A stretch of 64,000 nucleotides of DNA from Desulfovibrio sp. TomC (GTDB lineage: Bacteria; Desulfobacterota; Desulfovibrionia; Desulfovibrionales; Desulfovibrionaceae): assembly GCF_000801335.2 (NCBI RefSeq), contig NZ_JSEH01000010.1, positions 62,001-126,000 of the forward strand, in the 5' to 3' direction. Positions 17,751-25,661 of the stretch are shown here, in pieces; position 1 is the first letter of the stretch, and each line of letters opens with the position of its first letter. Under the pieces are notes generated by a model, which did not search any database, was not told where the DNA came from, and saw only the letters and a program-made list of their open reading frames with translations. The translations under genes and the position numbers were made by a program.

Positions 17751-18152
17751 ATGCATCGCACCATCGCTTGCATCCTTGGCCTTGCCGTCTGCATCGGCGT
17801 CTTGGCCCTGCCCCAGCCGGGAACGGCCCAGCCCTGTCCGCCCGGCATGGTCTGGACCCCGGGCGGCTGCCGCCCGGCGGGACCGCCGCCGGGTTACTAT
17901 CCACCGCCGCGTCCGGTGCCGCCGCCGGCCTATGCCCCGGTGCCGCCGCCGGTCTACGACAACAACATCAAACAGGTTGAGCGGCGCTACGTCACCCTGC
18001 GCACCTGCCCGGGCGAAGGCTGTCCGCCGGTCACCACGCTCTCGCGCGGCACGCCGGTGCATATCCGCTCCTGGCAAGGACCCTACGTCTACGTGCGCGT
18101 CCCCGGCTCCCCCATCGAAGGCTGGGTCAAGCGCAACCGCCTCACGCCTTAA
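17751..18152 (+). CDS. Exported SH3-like domain protein, 133 aa
   Basis: A signal peptide (IACILGLAVCIGVLALPQPG, cleavage near TAQ) is followed by PCPPGMVWTPGGCRPAGPPP, a Pro/Tyr-rich linker and a C-terminal domain. That domain (VTLRTCPGEGCPPVTTLSRG, then VRVPGSPIEGWVKRNRLTP) fits a bacterial SH3 fold with an extra disulfide pair. Such domains often bind peptidoglycan or cell-wall peptides; that role is inferred. GGAGAA lies before the ATG. It follows the QPQQG-repeat gene in one operon and ends 11 bases inside the convergent gene. Its terminator lies in that gene's coding sequence. Confidence 0.8.
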   Translation: MHRTIACILGLAVCIGVLALPQPGTAQPCPPGMVWTPGGCRPAGPPPGYYPPPRPVPPPAYAPVPPPVYDNNIKQVERRYVTLRTCPGEGCPPVTTLSRGTPVHIRSWQGPYVYVRVPGSPIEGWVKRNRLTP

Positions 18153-18852
18153 CGTCCTTAAGATGCAGTCCACGGGCGGTTTCCGGGTAGATCCCGGGGA
18201 CCGCCCGTTTTGTTGTCTCGCCGCCAAGGGTCGGACGCTGGGCGGCAAACTCCGGATCCCGGCCGTCGAGCACGGCAAAAAGCGCCCGCAGCTCGGCGTC
18301 GGCATGGAGCATCCGGACGTTTTTATGAAAATAGGCGATCATATCCGCGCCCATGGCGGCAAGGCCCGAACGCAGGTCGCGGCGATACAGACGCACGTCT
18401 TCAGCCGACCCGCCGGCCATCCCAAAAGCCACGAGATAGCGGTCGGGATGGACTTCATACACGGCGACGGCGGCAAAACGCGGGGGCAGCTCCACCCGTC
18501 TGGCCATGGCCTCGACGGCTTCCCGCACCGCTCCCCGGCGCACGAAAAATCGCTGCCGGGAAAACCCCCGTCGCCGGACCCAGAGAAGATGGTAGACAAG
18601 CACCCGGTCGTAGAGCCGTTGGCGCAGCACATAGCAGGCCACCAGGCCCACGGCCGCAACGGCCAGCGGCAGGCTCAACCACAGCGGCACGGCAGCGATT
18701 TTCGCTCCCAGCGCTTCCAGTTTGCCAGCCACGGCAGCCCCGATCTCCAGGGCCTTGCGTCCGGCGGCATCAAACAGTTCCGTCGCCACATCAGCAGTCT
18801 TGCCCAAATACGACAGCAATATCGCGCCGAGACGTGCCAGGATATCATCCAC
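18142..18852 (-). CDS. Membrane-anchored protein, 236 aa, hypothetical
   Basis: The GTG start at 18852 has GGAGGG about 8 bases upstream. An amphipathic N-terminal helix (residues 1-50) precedes one membrane segment (AAVPLWLSLPLAVAAVGLVA, about 53-72). A soluble domain of about 150 residues follows, rich in Arg and aromatic residues (VYEVHPDRYLVAFGMAGGSA, DMIAYFHKNVRMLHADAELR). No family is recognised. The last 11 bases overlap the end of the convergent SH3-like gene, and codons near the C terminus double as that gene's terminator stem. Confidence 0.7.
   Translation of the reverse strand: MDDILARLGAILLSYLGKTADVATELFDAAGRKALEIGAAVAGKLEALGAKIAAVPLWLSLPLAVAAVGLVACYVLRQRLYDRVLVYHLLWVRRRGFSRQRFFVRRGAVREAVEAMARRVELPPRFAAVAVYEVHPDRYLVAFGMAGGSAEDVRLYRRDLRSGLAAMGADMIAYFHKNVRMLHADAELRALFAVLDGRDPEFAAQRPTLGGETTKRAVPGIYPETARGLHLKDVKA
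18172..18214 (+). terminator. Terminator of the secreted-protein operon, inside the opposite gene
   Basis: ACGGGCGGT (18172-18180) pairs with ACCGCCCGT (18200-18208), with CCGGG/CCCGG inside, followed by TTTTGTTG. It lies 20 bases after the SH3-like gene's stop and within the coding sequence of the convergent membrane protein. Confidence 0.75.
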
Positions 18853-18996
18853 AGACCACCCTCCCCGCTGGTTCCGCCTGTCGGCCCATGACGGCAGCCC
18901 GGCTTCTCACTGTAAGCGGGCTACACCGCCGCCGCCCGGCTGGCAAGCCCCAAACGCCCCTTGCCAACCGAGTCCGCCGGCACTACCAGGGAAACC

Positions 18997-19848
18997 ATGC
19001 ACCGCATCACCACCAACATGTTTTTCAACCTCGGCCTGCTGACCTTTGGCGCCGCCATTTACAGCCTTGGCATCAAGGATATCGTCGTGGCCAAGGGCCT
19101 CATGTCCGGCGGCGTCTCGGGCGTGGCCCTGCTCTTGTACTACCTGACCGGGGTCCTCGGGCCTGGCGTCTACTATTTCCTGCTCAACCTGCCGCTCATG
19201 GCCCTGGGTTGGGTCAGCCTGTCGCGGCGCTTCATCCTCTACACCGTCTACGGCATGGGTCTTGTGAGCCTTTTCATGCAGCTTCTGCCCGAGCGGGCGC
19301 TCATCGCCGATCCGCTCCTGGCCGCCGTTTTCGGCGGCGCGGTCATGGGGGCCGGATCAGGCATCATGCTGCGCACGCTCGGTTCGGCCGGGGGGACCGA
19401 CATTCTGGCCATCTGGCTCAACCAGAAATACAACCTGCGCATCGGCCAGTTCAATTTCTTTTTCAACCTGATCGTATTCGCCGCCGGGCTGACCTTTTAC
19501 GACCCGACATTGGTGCTCTATTCCATTATTTTATCCTACACAAACTCCAAAGTCATGGATTATTTCCTGTCTCTTTTCAACCAACGCAAAATGGTCTTCA
19601 TCATATCCGATCAATCAGACGCCATTGCCAAGGACATCATCCACACCTTAAAGCGCGGCGCGACATTCCTGCACGGAGCCGGGGCCTATACCGGAAAATC
19701 AAAACGCATTATTCTCACCATTACCAATACAGTGCAGATAAAACGATTGGAAGAACTGGTCTTCTCCCACGATGAAAACGCCTTTTTCGTCGTTGAAAAT
19801 ACGTTCAACGTCCTCGGCGAAGGCTTTTCCAGACGAAAAGTCTATTAG
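18997..19848 (+). CDS. YitT-family membrane protein
   Basis: The 283-aa protein has five or six membrane helices in the first two thirds (for example NMFFNLGLLTFGAAIYSLGI, VALLLYYLTGVLGPGVYYFL, FNFFFNLIVFAAGLTFYDPT). They include the family phrases GLMSGGVSGVALLL and LGSAGGTDILAIWLN. A soluble DUF2179-type domain follows (KMVFIISDQSDAIAKDIIHT, GATFLHGAGAYTGKSKRII). The start at 18997 has AGGG upstream; a TTG at 18961 is less likely. Transport or small-molecule sensing is suspected for the family, but no substrate can be named. The 3' end is AT-richer than the rest and is followed by hairpin repeats. Confidence 0.88.
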   Translation: MHRITTNMFFNLGLLTFGAAIYSLGIKDIVVAKGLMSGGVSGVALLLYYLTGVLGPGVYYFLLNLPLMALGWVSLSRRFILYTVYGMGLVSLFMQLLPERALIADPLLAAVFGGAVMGAGSGIMLRTLGSAGGTDILAIWLNQKYNLRIGQFNFFFNLIVFAAGLTFYDPTLVLYSIILSYTNSKVMDYFLSLFNQRKMVFIISDQSDAIAKDIIHTLKRGATFLHGAGAYTGKSKRIILTITNTVQIKRLEELVFSHDENAFFVVENTFNVLGEGFSRRKVY

Positions 19849-19873
19849 AAAAGTAAAGATAAAGCCAAAGAGT

Positions 19874-19913
19874 GCCTCCGGCGGCCAAAGGGCTGAGCCC
19901 TTTGGAATCCCAC
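19874..19913 (+). repeat. Hairpin repeat copy 2, 3' of the YitT gene
   Basis: It begins 25 bases after the stop codon, behind a purine-rich leader (AAAAGTAAAGATAAAGCC). The constant GCCTCCGGCGGCC block runs into the stem CCAAAGGGCT (19885-19894)-G-AGCCCTTTGG (19896-19905) and then AATCCC. The stem sequence differs from the GGGGGCC stem of other copies but pairs perfectly. Confidence 0.8.
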
Positions 19914-19973
19914 AAGGGTTAAGGGGGTGGACGTTATTTGGGTCCGGCTGTGCAGCTCTGCCGCCACTCCCCA

Positions 19974-20012
19974 TTTGGCGGTCCAAGGGCTTGAAGCCCT
20001 TGGACCGCCAAA
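19974..20012. repeat. Perfect 39-bp hairpin
   Basis: Arms of 19 bp (19974-19992 and 19994-20012; left arm TTTGGCGGTCCAAGGGCTT) pair perfectly around a single base. There is no T run on either side, so a simple terminator is unlikely. It lies between two copies of the dispersed hairpin element and shares the AAGGGCTT core with them. Confidence 0.85.
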
Positions 20013-20066
20013 GCAGCGCCGCTTCCCGGTCCGCAACCGTCCGGAGTTTGCCCGCCACCGGCACGA

Positions 20067-20160
20067 CCCCTTGAAAACTTCCCCGCATCGCAGGGGTCCG
20101 GGGGGATCATCCCCCCGGTGGGGTCCGGGGCAAAGCCCCGGCCGCCGGAGGCATCTTCCT
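20067..20160 (-). repeat. Hairpin repeat copy 3, 3' of the CMD gene
   Basis: Read on the minus strand after the CMD gene stop: a purine-rich leader, GATGCCTCCGGCGGCC, a GGGGC-TTT-GCCCC stem, GGACCCC, a GGGGGGATGATCCCCCC hairpin, then GGACCCC and AAGTTTTCAAGGGG. Other copies end with the same TTTTCAAGGGG-like tail (for example 46801-46812). Confidence 0.8.
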
Positions 20161-20205
20161 CTCCTCTCTTCCTCTATTCCTCTATTCCTCTCTTCCTCTA
20201 TTCCC
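20151..20205. repeat. TCTTCCTCTATTCC microsatellite-like tract
   Basis: Imperfect tandem units of TCTTCCTC and TATTCCTC run from the repeat element to the CMD stop codon. On the CMD coding strand this is GAGGAAGAG/GAGGAATAG, an expanded form of the purine leader found before other copies of the hairpin element. Confidence 0.7.
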
Positions 20206-21070
20206 CCATCTCGGCCAGGGCGTCGCGTGTGGCCGAGATGCCGTTTAGGGCTGCCGGAAAACCGGCGTAGGCCGCCATCTGGATCATTATTTCGACGATC
20301 TGCTCCCGGGTGAGCCCGACCACCCGGGCCGCCTTGACGTGGACCTTGAGCTGCGGGGCCATCGTGCCCCGGGCCGTGGCCGCCGCAATCATGGCGATTT
20401 CCTTCTGGCCGGGGCTCAGGATGGTGCGGGAAATCACGTCGCCGTAGGAGAAATCCAGGAGGAAATCGGCCATATCCGGGGCAATGCCGGCCATGGAGGC
20501 CACCACCTTCTCGCCGGCGTCCCGGCTGGTGGCGGCCAGGGTCGCCAGCCCCCGTGTCCGGCGGTCGGTTTCTCCGTCCGGGTGGGCCGGCCGCTGCCTG
20601 ACCGTCACGCCCTTGGCCGCAAACACTTCCCGACACACGGCCAGGGCATTGAGTCCGGCCGGGAAGCCGGCAAAGACCGTGGTCACGTAGATGATCTCCA
20701 CGATGGCCTCGGGGGAAAGCCCGGTGGCCAGACCGGCCTCGACGTGAAAGGCCAGCTGGGGCGCGGCATTGCCCAGGGCGGTCAGGGCGGCGATGGTCGC
20801 GGTCTGGCGCTCGGCCGGGGTCAGCCCGGGACGGGTGAAAATATCGCCGTAGCCAAATTCCACGACAAAGCGGCCCAGGTCCGGGGCAATGTCGGCCAGG
20901 GCATCCTGTACGGCCTGGGCTTTTTGCGGGGCCAGGGCGGCCAGGGCGGCATAGCCGCGTTCGTAGCGTTCGTTTGCGGTCATCGTGCTGTCTCCATTCG
21001 CAAGGGTGGGGCCGAGGGCCAATCCCAGGGCCAGGAGTATGCGCCAACGGCAAAAAAATGTCTTGATCAT
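20198..21070 (-). CDS. Exported tandem carboxymuconolactone-decarboxylase-domain protein
   Basis: A signal peptide (ILLALGLALGPTLANGDSTM) precedes two homologous all-helical CMD domains, about residues 45-155 and 185-285. Each shows the pattern PDLGRFVVEFGYGDIFTRPG or PDMADFLLDFSYGDVISRTI, then QTATIAALTALGNAAPQLAFH or KEIAMIAAATARGTMAPQLK, and EIIYVTTVFAGFPAGLNAL or EIMIQMAAYAGFPAALNGI. There is no CxxC, so it is not an AhpD-type peroxidase. CMD proteins of this type act on lactones or unidentified small molecules; export of a fused pair is unusual. GGAGG precedes the ATG. It is divergent from a LysR regulator gene with palindromic sites between them. Confidence 0.88.
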   Translation of the reverse strand: MIKTFFCRWRILLALGLALGPTLANGDSTMTANERYERGYAALAALAPQKAQAVQDALADIAPDLGRFVVEFGYGDIFTRPGLTPAERQTATIAALTALGNAAPQLAFHVEAGLATGLSPEAIVEIIYVTTVFAGFPAGLNALAVCREVFAAKGVTVRQRPAHPDGETDRRTRGLATLAATSRDAGEKVVASMAGIAPDMADFLLDFSYGDVISRTILSPGQKEIAMIAAATARGTMAPQLKVHVKAARVVGLTREQIVEIMIQMAAYAGFPAALNGISATRDALAEMGE

Positions 21071-21112
21071 GGACGCCTCCTGCTGTTTCCGGCTGCACCC
21101 TAGACCCGGAAA

Positions 21113-21165
21113 ATCAATATGTTAAATATCAATTTACATACTTATTGATATTTGAAAAATATCAA
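21113..21165. promoter_or_regulatory. LysR-type operator cluster between CMD gene and lysR
   Basis: A perfect palindrome, TTGATATTT (21145-21153) GAA AAATATCAA (21157-21165), lies 3 bases before the lysR start codon. The same arm AAATATCAA recurs at 21124-21132, exactly 33 bp (about three helical turns) away, and a partial TCAATAT lies at 21114. The block is strongly AT-rich inside GC-rich DNA. It matches the T-N11-A layout of LysR-family sites and probably serves both divergent genes, with autoregulation of lysR. Confidence 0.75.
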
Positions 21166-21168
21166 TCC

Positions 21169-22119
21169 ATGGAACTGCGGGATTTCGAGTGTTTTGTGGC
21201 TGTGGCCGAGGAACTGCATTTCGGGCGGGCGGCGGCCCGTCTGGCCATGTGCCAACCGCCGCTGAGTCAACGCATCAAAGCCCTGGAGGAGACGCTGGGG
21301 ACGCGGCTTTTGGCCCGCACCAGCCGCCGGGTGGCCCTGACGCCGGCCGGCGAAACTTTTCTGGGTCGGGCGCGGGCCGTGCTGGAGCTGGCCGGGGCGG
21401 CCGGCGACGAGGCCCGTCGGGTGGGATTGGGGCTGGCCGGGAAATTGACGGTGGGATTCGTCAACCCGGCCATGGACGCCTTTTTGGCCGCAGCCCTGGG
21501 GCAGTTTCGGGGGCAGGCCCCGGAGGTGGAACTGTCGCTTCGGGAGATGACCACCCGGGAGCAGGCCGAGGCCCTGGCCGGGGGGCGCATTGATGTGGGC
21601 TTTTGCCGCTCTGCCGGGCAGGAGCCGGCCGGAGCGGCCCTTACGGAGGTGTCCCGGGAGCCGTACATCCTGGCTCTGCCGGCCGGCCACCCCCTGGCCG
21701 GATACCGGCGGGTGTCTCTGGCCGCCCTGGACGGTCAGGCCTTGATCGTGCCGCCGCGCGCCGGGCTGCCGGCCTTGTCCCAGGCGCTTGGCGCTGCCTT
21801 TGCCGCGGCCGGAGCCCGGCCGGTTGCGGTGCAGGAGGCAGCCTCGAAATTCACCATGCTTGGGCTCGTGGCCGCCGGCGTGGGACTGGCCCTGGTCCCG
21901 GCCTCGGTTCGGGTATGGCAGCGGGCCGGGGTGGTCTGCCGGGATCTGGAGGCCGGGCTGCCCCCGGTCGTCCTGGCGGCGGCCCTGCCCCTGGATCGGG
22001 AACACGCCGCCGCAACGCGACTGGTGGAACTGGCCCGGCAGGCGGCCGGTTCCAGGCCCGCAGCCCGGGCCGGAGCGGTCAAAGCGACTGACGCTTGCGG
22101 GCAGCCTGCCACTGGATGA
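21169..22119 (+). CDS. LysR-family transcriptional regulator
   Basis: The N-terminal winged helix-turn-helix is intact: MELRDFECFVAVAEELHFGR, AAARLAMCQPPLSQRIKALE and RLLARTSRRVALTPAGETFL (to about residue 65). The substrate-binding domain (about 85-300) has the two-lobed pattern with VGFVNPAMDAFL, VGFCRSAGQE and LALPAGHPLAG. The ATG at 21169 lies 3 bases after an operator palindrome and lacks a clear ribosome site, so repressor binding could also hide the translation start region. The ligand is unknown. It probably controls the divergent exported CMD protein. The last 41 bases overlap the convergent DUF1786 gene. Confidence 0.92.
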   Translation: MELRDFECFVAVAEELHFGRAAARLAMCQPPLSQRIKALEETLGTRLLARTSRRVALTPAGETFLGRARAVLELAGAAGDEARRVGLGLAGKLTVGFVNPAMDAFLAAALGQFRGQAPEVELSLREMTTREQAEALAGGRIDVGFCRSAGQEPAGAALTEVSREPYILALPAGHPLAGYRRVSLAALDGQALIVPPRAGLPALSQALGAAFAAAGARPVAVQEAASKFTMLGLVAAGVGLALVPASVRVWQRAGVVCRDLEAGLPPVVLAAALPLDREHAAATRLVELARQAAGSRPAARAGAVKATDACGQPATG

Positions 22120-23128
22120 GCCCCAGGCAGGCGGTGAGCATCATATCGCCGCCGGGGCTGGGGAAATCGACGTCAAAGCCGGTAAACGAGGCCCGTTTGG
22201 GGCCAATCACCGAGGTATACGGGAAAATCCCGGCCTCAGCCGGCAGCTCGAGGGTCAGGCAGCCGTGCCCGCCGCTGGCAAAAACCTCGGCGTTGGTCAG
22301 GTCGCCCCGGCGAAACCGCTCCAGGTCGGCCCAGAGGGTGTCGGGGTCGAGCATGCCGGTGTGGTGCTCGTAGATGCCGTGGATGCGGCGGCGATGGACC
22401 AGGGCGGCCACGGTGTGGCTGTTGCCGGCATTGACGCACATGACGCCGGACACGTCGGTCAGGGCGGCGATGGCCGGATCGGCCAGCATCCCGAGGACGG
22501 CGGCGGCAGCGGAATCGGCCACCGGCCCGCCGCCGATGGAGTCCTGCAACACGGCCAGCCGGGTCAGTTCCGACGGGGGCGTGGCGTAGACCAGGGCTTC
22601 TGGGCGGCCGCCGCTCTCCCGCAAAAACCGCTCCCAGAGCCTGAAGCGGCCCTCGCGGCTGCTTTTACCGGGATGCAGGCCATGATCCTGGGCGCAGGCC
22701 ATGACCATATCCGGCTCGGGCAGGCCGGCCGCGCCGAGAAAGGCCCGCCAATAGCCGGGATCGTAGTCGGCCAGCGCCACGGGCACGTGCCCGGCCGGGC
22801 GCTCGCGGGTAATGACCACGCCTGTTGTGGCCACCAGCCGTTCGGGATCGTCAGTCAGGGCCCAGACCGCGTCGGGATGGGCGGCCAGGGGCAGGCCGGC
22901 CTTGAGATGCGCCCGGTAGGCCTTGAAAAACCCGCCGCCCATGTTGCGTCCGCACAGGTAGACGGAGCGGCCGGCGGCAGTCAGCGCGGCCAATCGCGCC
23001 CCCACCTGCCGCGCCGGGGCGGGCAGCACGAATTTGGGGCAGTTCTCCGGTTCGAGATCCGGAAAATGATAGAGCACATCCTGGGTGCCGGAACCGATGT
23101 CCAGACACAACACGCGGCGCTGCGGCAT
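22079..23128 (-). CDS. DUF1786-family protein (ASKHA-like fold)
   Basis: The protein starts PQRRVLCLDIGSGTQDVLYH, the DIGSGTQD phosphate-binding motif of DUF1786, which resembles the sugar kinase/actin fold. Further family features are LCGRNMGGGFFKA, ACAQDHGLHPGKSSREGRFR, MCVNAGNSHTVAALV and EHHTGMLDPDTLWADLERFR. The old database name, putative pyruvate formate-lyase activating enzyme, is not supported: the cysteines seen do not form a CxxxCxxC radical SAM motif. The start at 23128 has AAGGAGG 7 bases upstream. It lies 70 bases downstream of the CBS-hybrid kinase on the same strand and overlaps lysR by 41 bases at its 3' end. Biochemical role unknown. Confidence 0.85.
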   Translation of the reverse strand: MPQRRVLCLDIGSGTQDVLYHFPDLEPENCPKFVLPAPARQVGARLAALTAAGRSVYLCGRNMGGGFFKAYRAHLKAGLPLAAHPDAVWALTDDPERLVATTGVVITRERPAGHVPVALADYDPGYWRAFLGAAGLPEPDMVMACAQDHGLHPGKSSREGRFRLWERFLRESGGRPEALVYATPPSELTRLAVLQDSIGGGPVADSAAAAVLGMLADPAIAALTDVSGVMCVNAGNSHTVAALVHRRRIHGIYEHHTGMLDPDTLWADLERFRRGDLTNAEVFASGGHGCLTLELPAEAGIFPYTSVIGPKRASFTGFDVDFPSPGGDMMLTACLGLIQWQAARKRQSL

Positions 23129-23198
23129 GACGCGGCCTCCTTGTCTTGGGAGCACCGTATCTACGCCACATACCGACCCGGCTCAAGGGGTTGCGGCC

Positions 23199-25661
23199 TC
23201 AGACCGCCGGATCAAGCAGCCCTTCGATCGCAGCCAGCAGCCGGTTGGCGTCGAGAGGCTTGTGCAAAACGGCGTTGGCGCTGCCCGGGGCCGGGGCATC
23301 CTGGCCGGTAATGACCAGGACGGGGATATGGGCCAGTTGTGGATCGCCGCGCAGGGCTTCGATCGCCGCCCGGCCGTCCATGCCCGGCATGGCCATGTCC
23401 ATGGTGATGACCTGGGGGCGCAGCTTTTCCGCCGCCGACAGGGCGGATTCCCCGTCATGGGCGGCAGCCACGCGGTAGCCCTCGCCTTCCAGAAACTGGA
23501 TGAGGAACGAGGATACGGCCGGATCGTCGTCGACCACGAGGACGAGCGGCTTGTCGCGGTCCCGGGTCCGGGCCGGAACCGGCGGCTGGCAGGCGGACTG
23601 CCCGGCCGTGGTCGGCAGCTCGAAAATAAACGCCGCGCCCCGGGCCGGGGCCGGCTCCACCCAGATGTGTCCGCCGTAGTGGTGCACAATCTCGCGGCAA
23701 ATCGCCAGACCCAGGCCCGTGCCCTTGGACGGGGCCGAGCCTTCGGGGTCCAGGCGCACCTGTCGGAACTTGTCGAAAATGAGTTCACGATCCGCCGGGA
23801 CGATGCCTGGCCCGGTATCCACCACCGACACCCGGGCCGTATCCGGCGTGGGCTGGGTGACCACCACGGTGACCGCGCCAACGGCCGTAAATTTGGCTGC
23901 GTTGCCAAGCAGGTTGAGCAGCACCTGTTCCAGCCGGTCCGGGTCGGCCAGGACAATGGGCGACGTCTCGGGCAGGCGCGTCTCGAGATCGACCTCGGGA
24001 CGGGAGGTGAAGATGCCAGCCACGGCGGCCACGGCGTTTTTGACCACATCGGTGAGGCACACTTCCCGGTCGCGCCACTGCATCCGGCCCGATTCGATGC
24101 GCGAGAGGTCGAGAAAATCGTTCAAGAGCCGGGCCAGACGCTCGCCTTCATGCGTCAGCACGCCCAGGTTGTCCTCGATGCGCCCGGCGCGTTTGGACAA
24201 AAACAGGTCATTGCCGGCCAGGGGCGAGAAATGACGGACGAAATCCCGGGAGATGAGCTTGGCAAAGCCAAGGAGCGAGGTCAGCGGGGTGCGCAGCTCG
24301 TGGGAGACGGAGGACAGAAACGCGCTTTTGATCTCGTCCATGCCGCGCAGCCGCTCGTTGGCCTCTTCCAGTTCCCGGGCCTTGTGGGCCAGATCCCGGG
24401 TGCGCTCCACCACGAGATGTTCCAGATTGCGGGTGAGGCCTGCCAGGGCTTCCTCGGCCTGGCGGCGGTCGGTGTCGTCGCGGACCATGAGCACGAAGCC
24501 CGAAGGGCTGCCTTCTTTGTCGTAGATGCCAGACAGCCGGGCGGCGAATCGCCGGGTCTGGCCGTCGCGCTCCAGGGCAAAGGAAAAATCATGGCTGGTG
24601 GTCGGCGAGATCAGCCCCAGGGCCCGGCCCAGACGTCCCAGCTCCACACCCATCTGGACATGGAGTTCGCGCAGGTCGCGGCCGGCCAGATCGTCGCCCC
24701 GCACGGCAAAAATGGCCTCGGCCGAGGGATTGACATAGGTGATGCGCCAGGACTCGTCGACGGCGGCAATGCCCATCTCGGCACTGCGCAGCAAATTGTC
24801 GAGAAACATGGTTTTTTCAACCAGTGACTTGCCGACCACCTGCAAGGCTGCGTCTTTCTCCTCAAGGGCCGACTTGAGCGTGCGCACGTACTTGCTTTCA
24901 AGCCCCCGCACGATGTCAGACTGGGTGATAAGCCCCATGACCCGACGGTCGTCGTCCACCACCACCAGCCGGCGCATCTTGCGTTTGCGCATGACCAGCG
25001 CCGCCTCGAACACCGGCCGATCGGCCTCCACGCACACCACCGGACAGCTCATGATGTCGTAAAGCTTAAGCCGCCCCATATGGGGACTGTCGGCCAAGAG
25101 CCGCACCACGTCGCGCTCGGTGATGATGCCGGCCGGGCGGCCGTCGCGGGCCACGATCAGACAGGAAATGGAGCGGTCGGCCATACGGCCGACGGCCTCG
25201 CGCACGGTGATGTTGCCGCCGACCGTGACCACCTCGCGAGTCATGATCTCGCTGACGCGCTTTATCTCGGACAGGGAATCATAGCCAAGCCGCTCGACCA
25301 GATCGGACTGGGTGAGCACGCCCCTGGCCTTGCCGGCCGCGTCCACCATGACCAGATGGCGCAGGCGTTTGCTGGACAGCAGATGATAGGCTTCAAGCAG
25401 CACCGTGTCCTCGGCCACGGTAACCACCGGCGCGCTCATCAGCTCGCGCACCGGGCGCTCGGCGAAGTCCTCGTTGCGATGGGCCGCCGCCCACAGGACA
25501 TTGCGTTCGGTGATGATGCCGACCGGCATCCCGTCATCGGTAACCACCAGGCAGGAAATGCCGCGTCGCCGCATGATCTCCAGGCCCTCGCGGGCCGGCG
25601 CATCCGGGGCAATGGAAATGACGTCCGGGGTGACGATTTCGGCCAGGAGCCTGTCGCCCAT
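23199..25661 (-). CDS. Hybrid histidine kinase with four CBS domains
   Basis: Domain order in this soluble 820-aa protein: four CBS repeats (about 8-60, 73-125, 138-190, 202-255; signature phrases GIITERNVL, GVLTQSDLV, GIITERDVV, GLITQSDIV), a PAS domain (about 285-400), a coiled linker, HisKA with phospho-acceptor His454 in SVSHELRTPL, HATPase (DLSRIES, NLLGNAAKF, DTGPGI, GTGLGLAI) and a C-terminal receiver with Asp755 in ITMDMAMPG. CBS pairs bind adenine nucleotides, so it may report energy state or a nucleotide second messenger. No membrane helix is present. AGGAGG lies before the ATG. It sits between the DRTGG-protein gene (304 bases upstream) and DUF1786; no DNA-binding partner lies alongside. 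Confidence 0.93.
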   Translation of the reverse strand: MGDRLLAEIVTPDVISIAPDAPAREGLEIMRRRGISCLVVTDDGMPVGIITERNVLWAAAHRNEDFAERPVRELMSAPVVTVAEDTVLLEAYHLLSSKRLRHLVMVDAAGKARGVLTQSDLVERLGYDSLSEIKRVSEIMTREVVTVGGNITVREAVGRMADRSISCLIVARDGRPAGIITERDVVRLLADSPHMGRLKLYDIMSCPVVCVEADRPVFEAALVMRKRKMRRLVVVDDDRRVMGLITQSDIVRGLESKYVRTLKSALEEKDAALQVVGKSLVEKTMFLDNLLRSAEMGIAAVDESWRITYVNPSAEAIFAVRGDDLAGRDLRELHVQMGVELGRLGRALGLISPTTSHDFSFALERDGQTRRFAARLSGIYDKEGSPSGFVLMVRDDTDRRQAEEALAGLTRNLEHLVVERTRDLAHKARELEEANERLRGMDEIKSAFLSSVSHELRTPLTSLLGFAKLISRDFVRHFSPLAGNDLFLSKRAGRIEDNLGVLTHEGERLARLLNDFLDLSRIESGRMQWRDREVCLTDVVKNAVAAVAGIFTSRPEVDLETRLPETSPIVLADPDRLEQVLLNLLGNAAKFTAVGAVTVVVTQPTPDTARVSVVDTGPGIVPADRELIFDKFRQVRLDPEGSAPSKGTGLGLAICREIVHHYGGHIWVEPAPARGAAFIFELPTTAGQSACQPPVPARTRDRDKPLVLVVDDDPAVSSFLIQFLEGEGYRVAAAHDGESALSAAEKLRPQVITMDMAMPGMDGRAAIEALRGDPQLAHIPVLVITGQDAPAPGSANAVLHKPLDANRLLAAIEGLLDPAV

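Noticed and set aside
22079-23128. Pyruvate formate-lyase activating enzyme
   Set aside because: DUF1786 carries that historical name, but there is no CxxxCxxC cluster motif; the DIGSGTQD start indicates an ASKHA-like fold.
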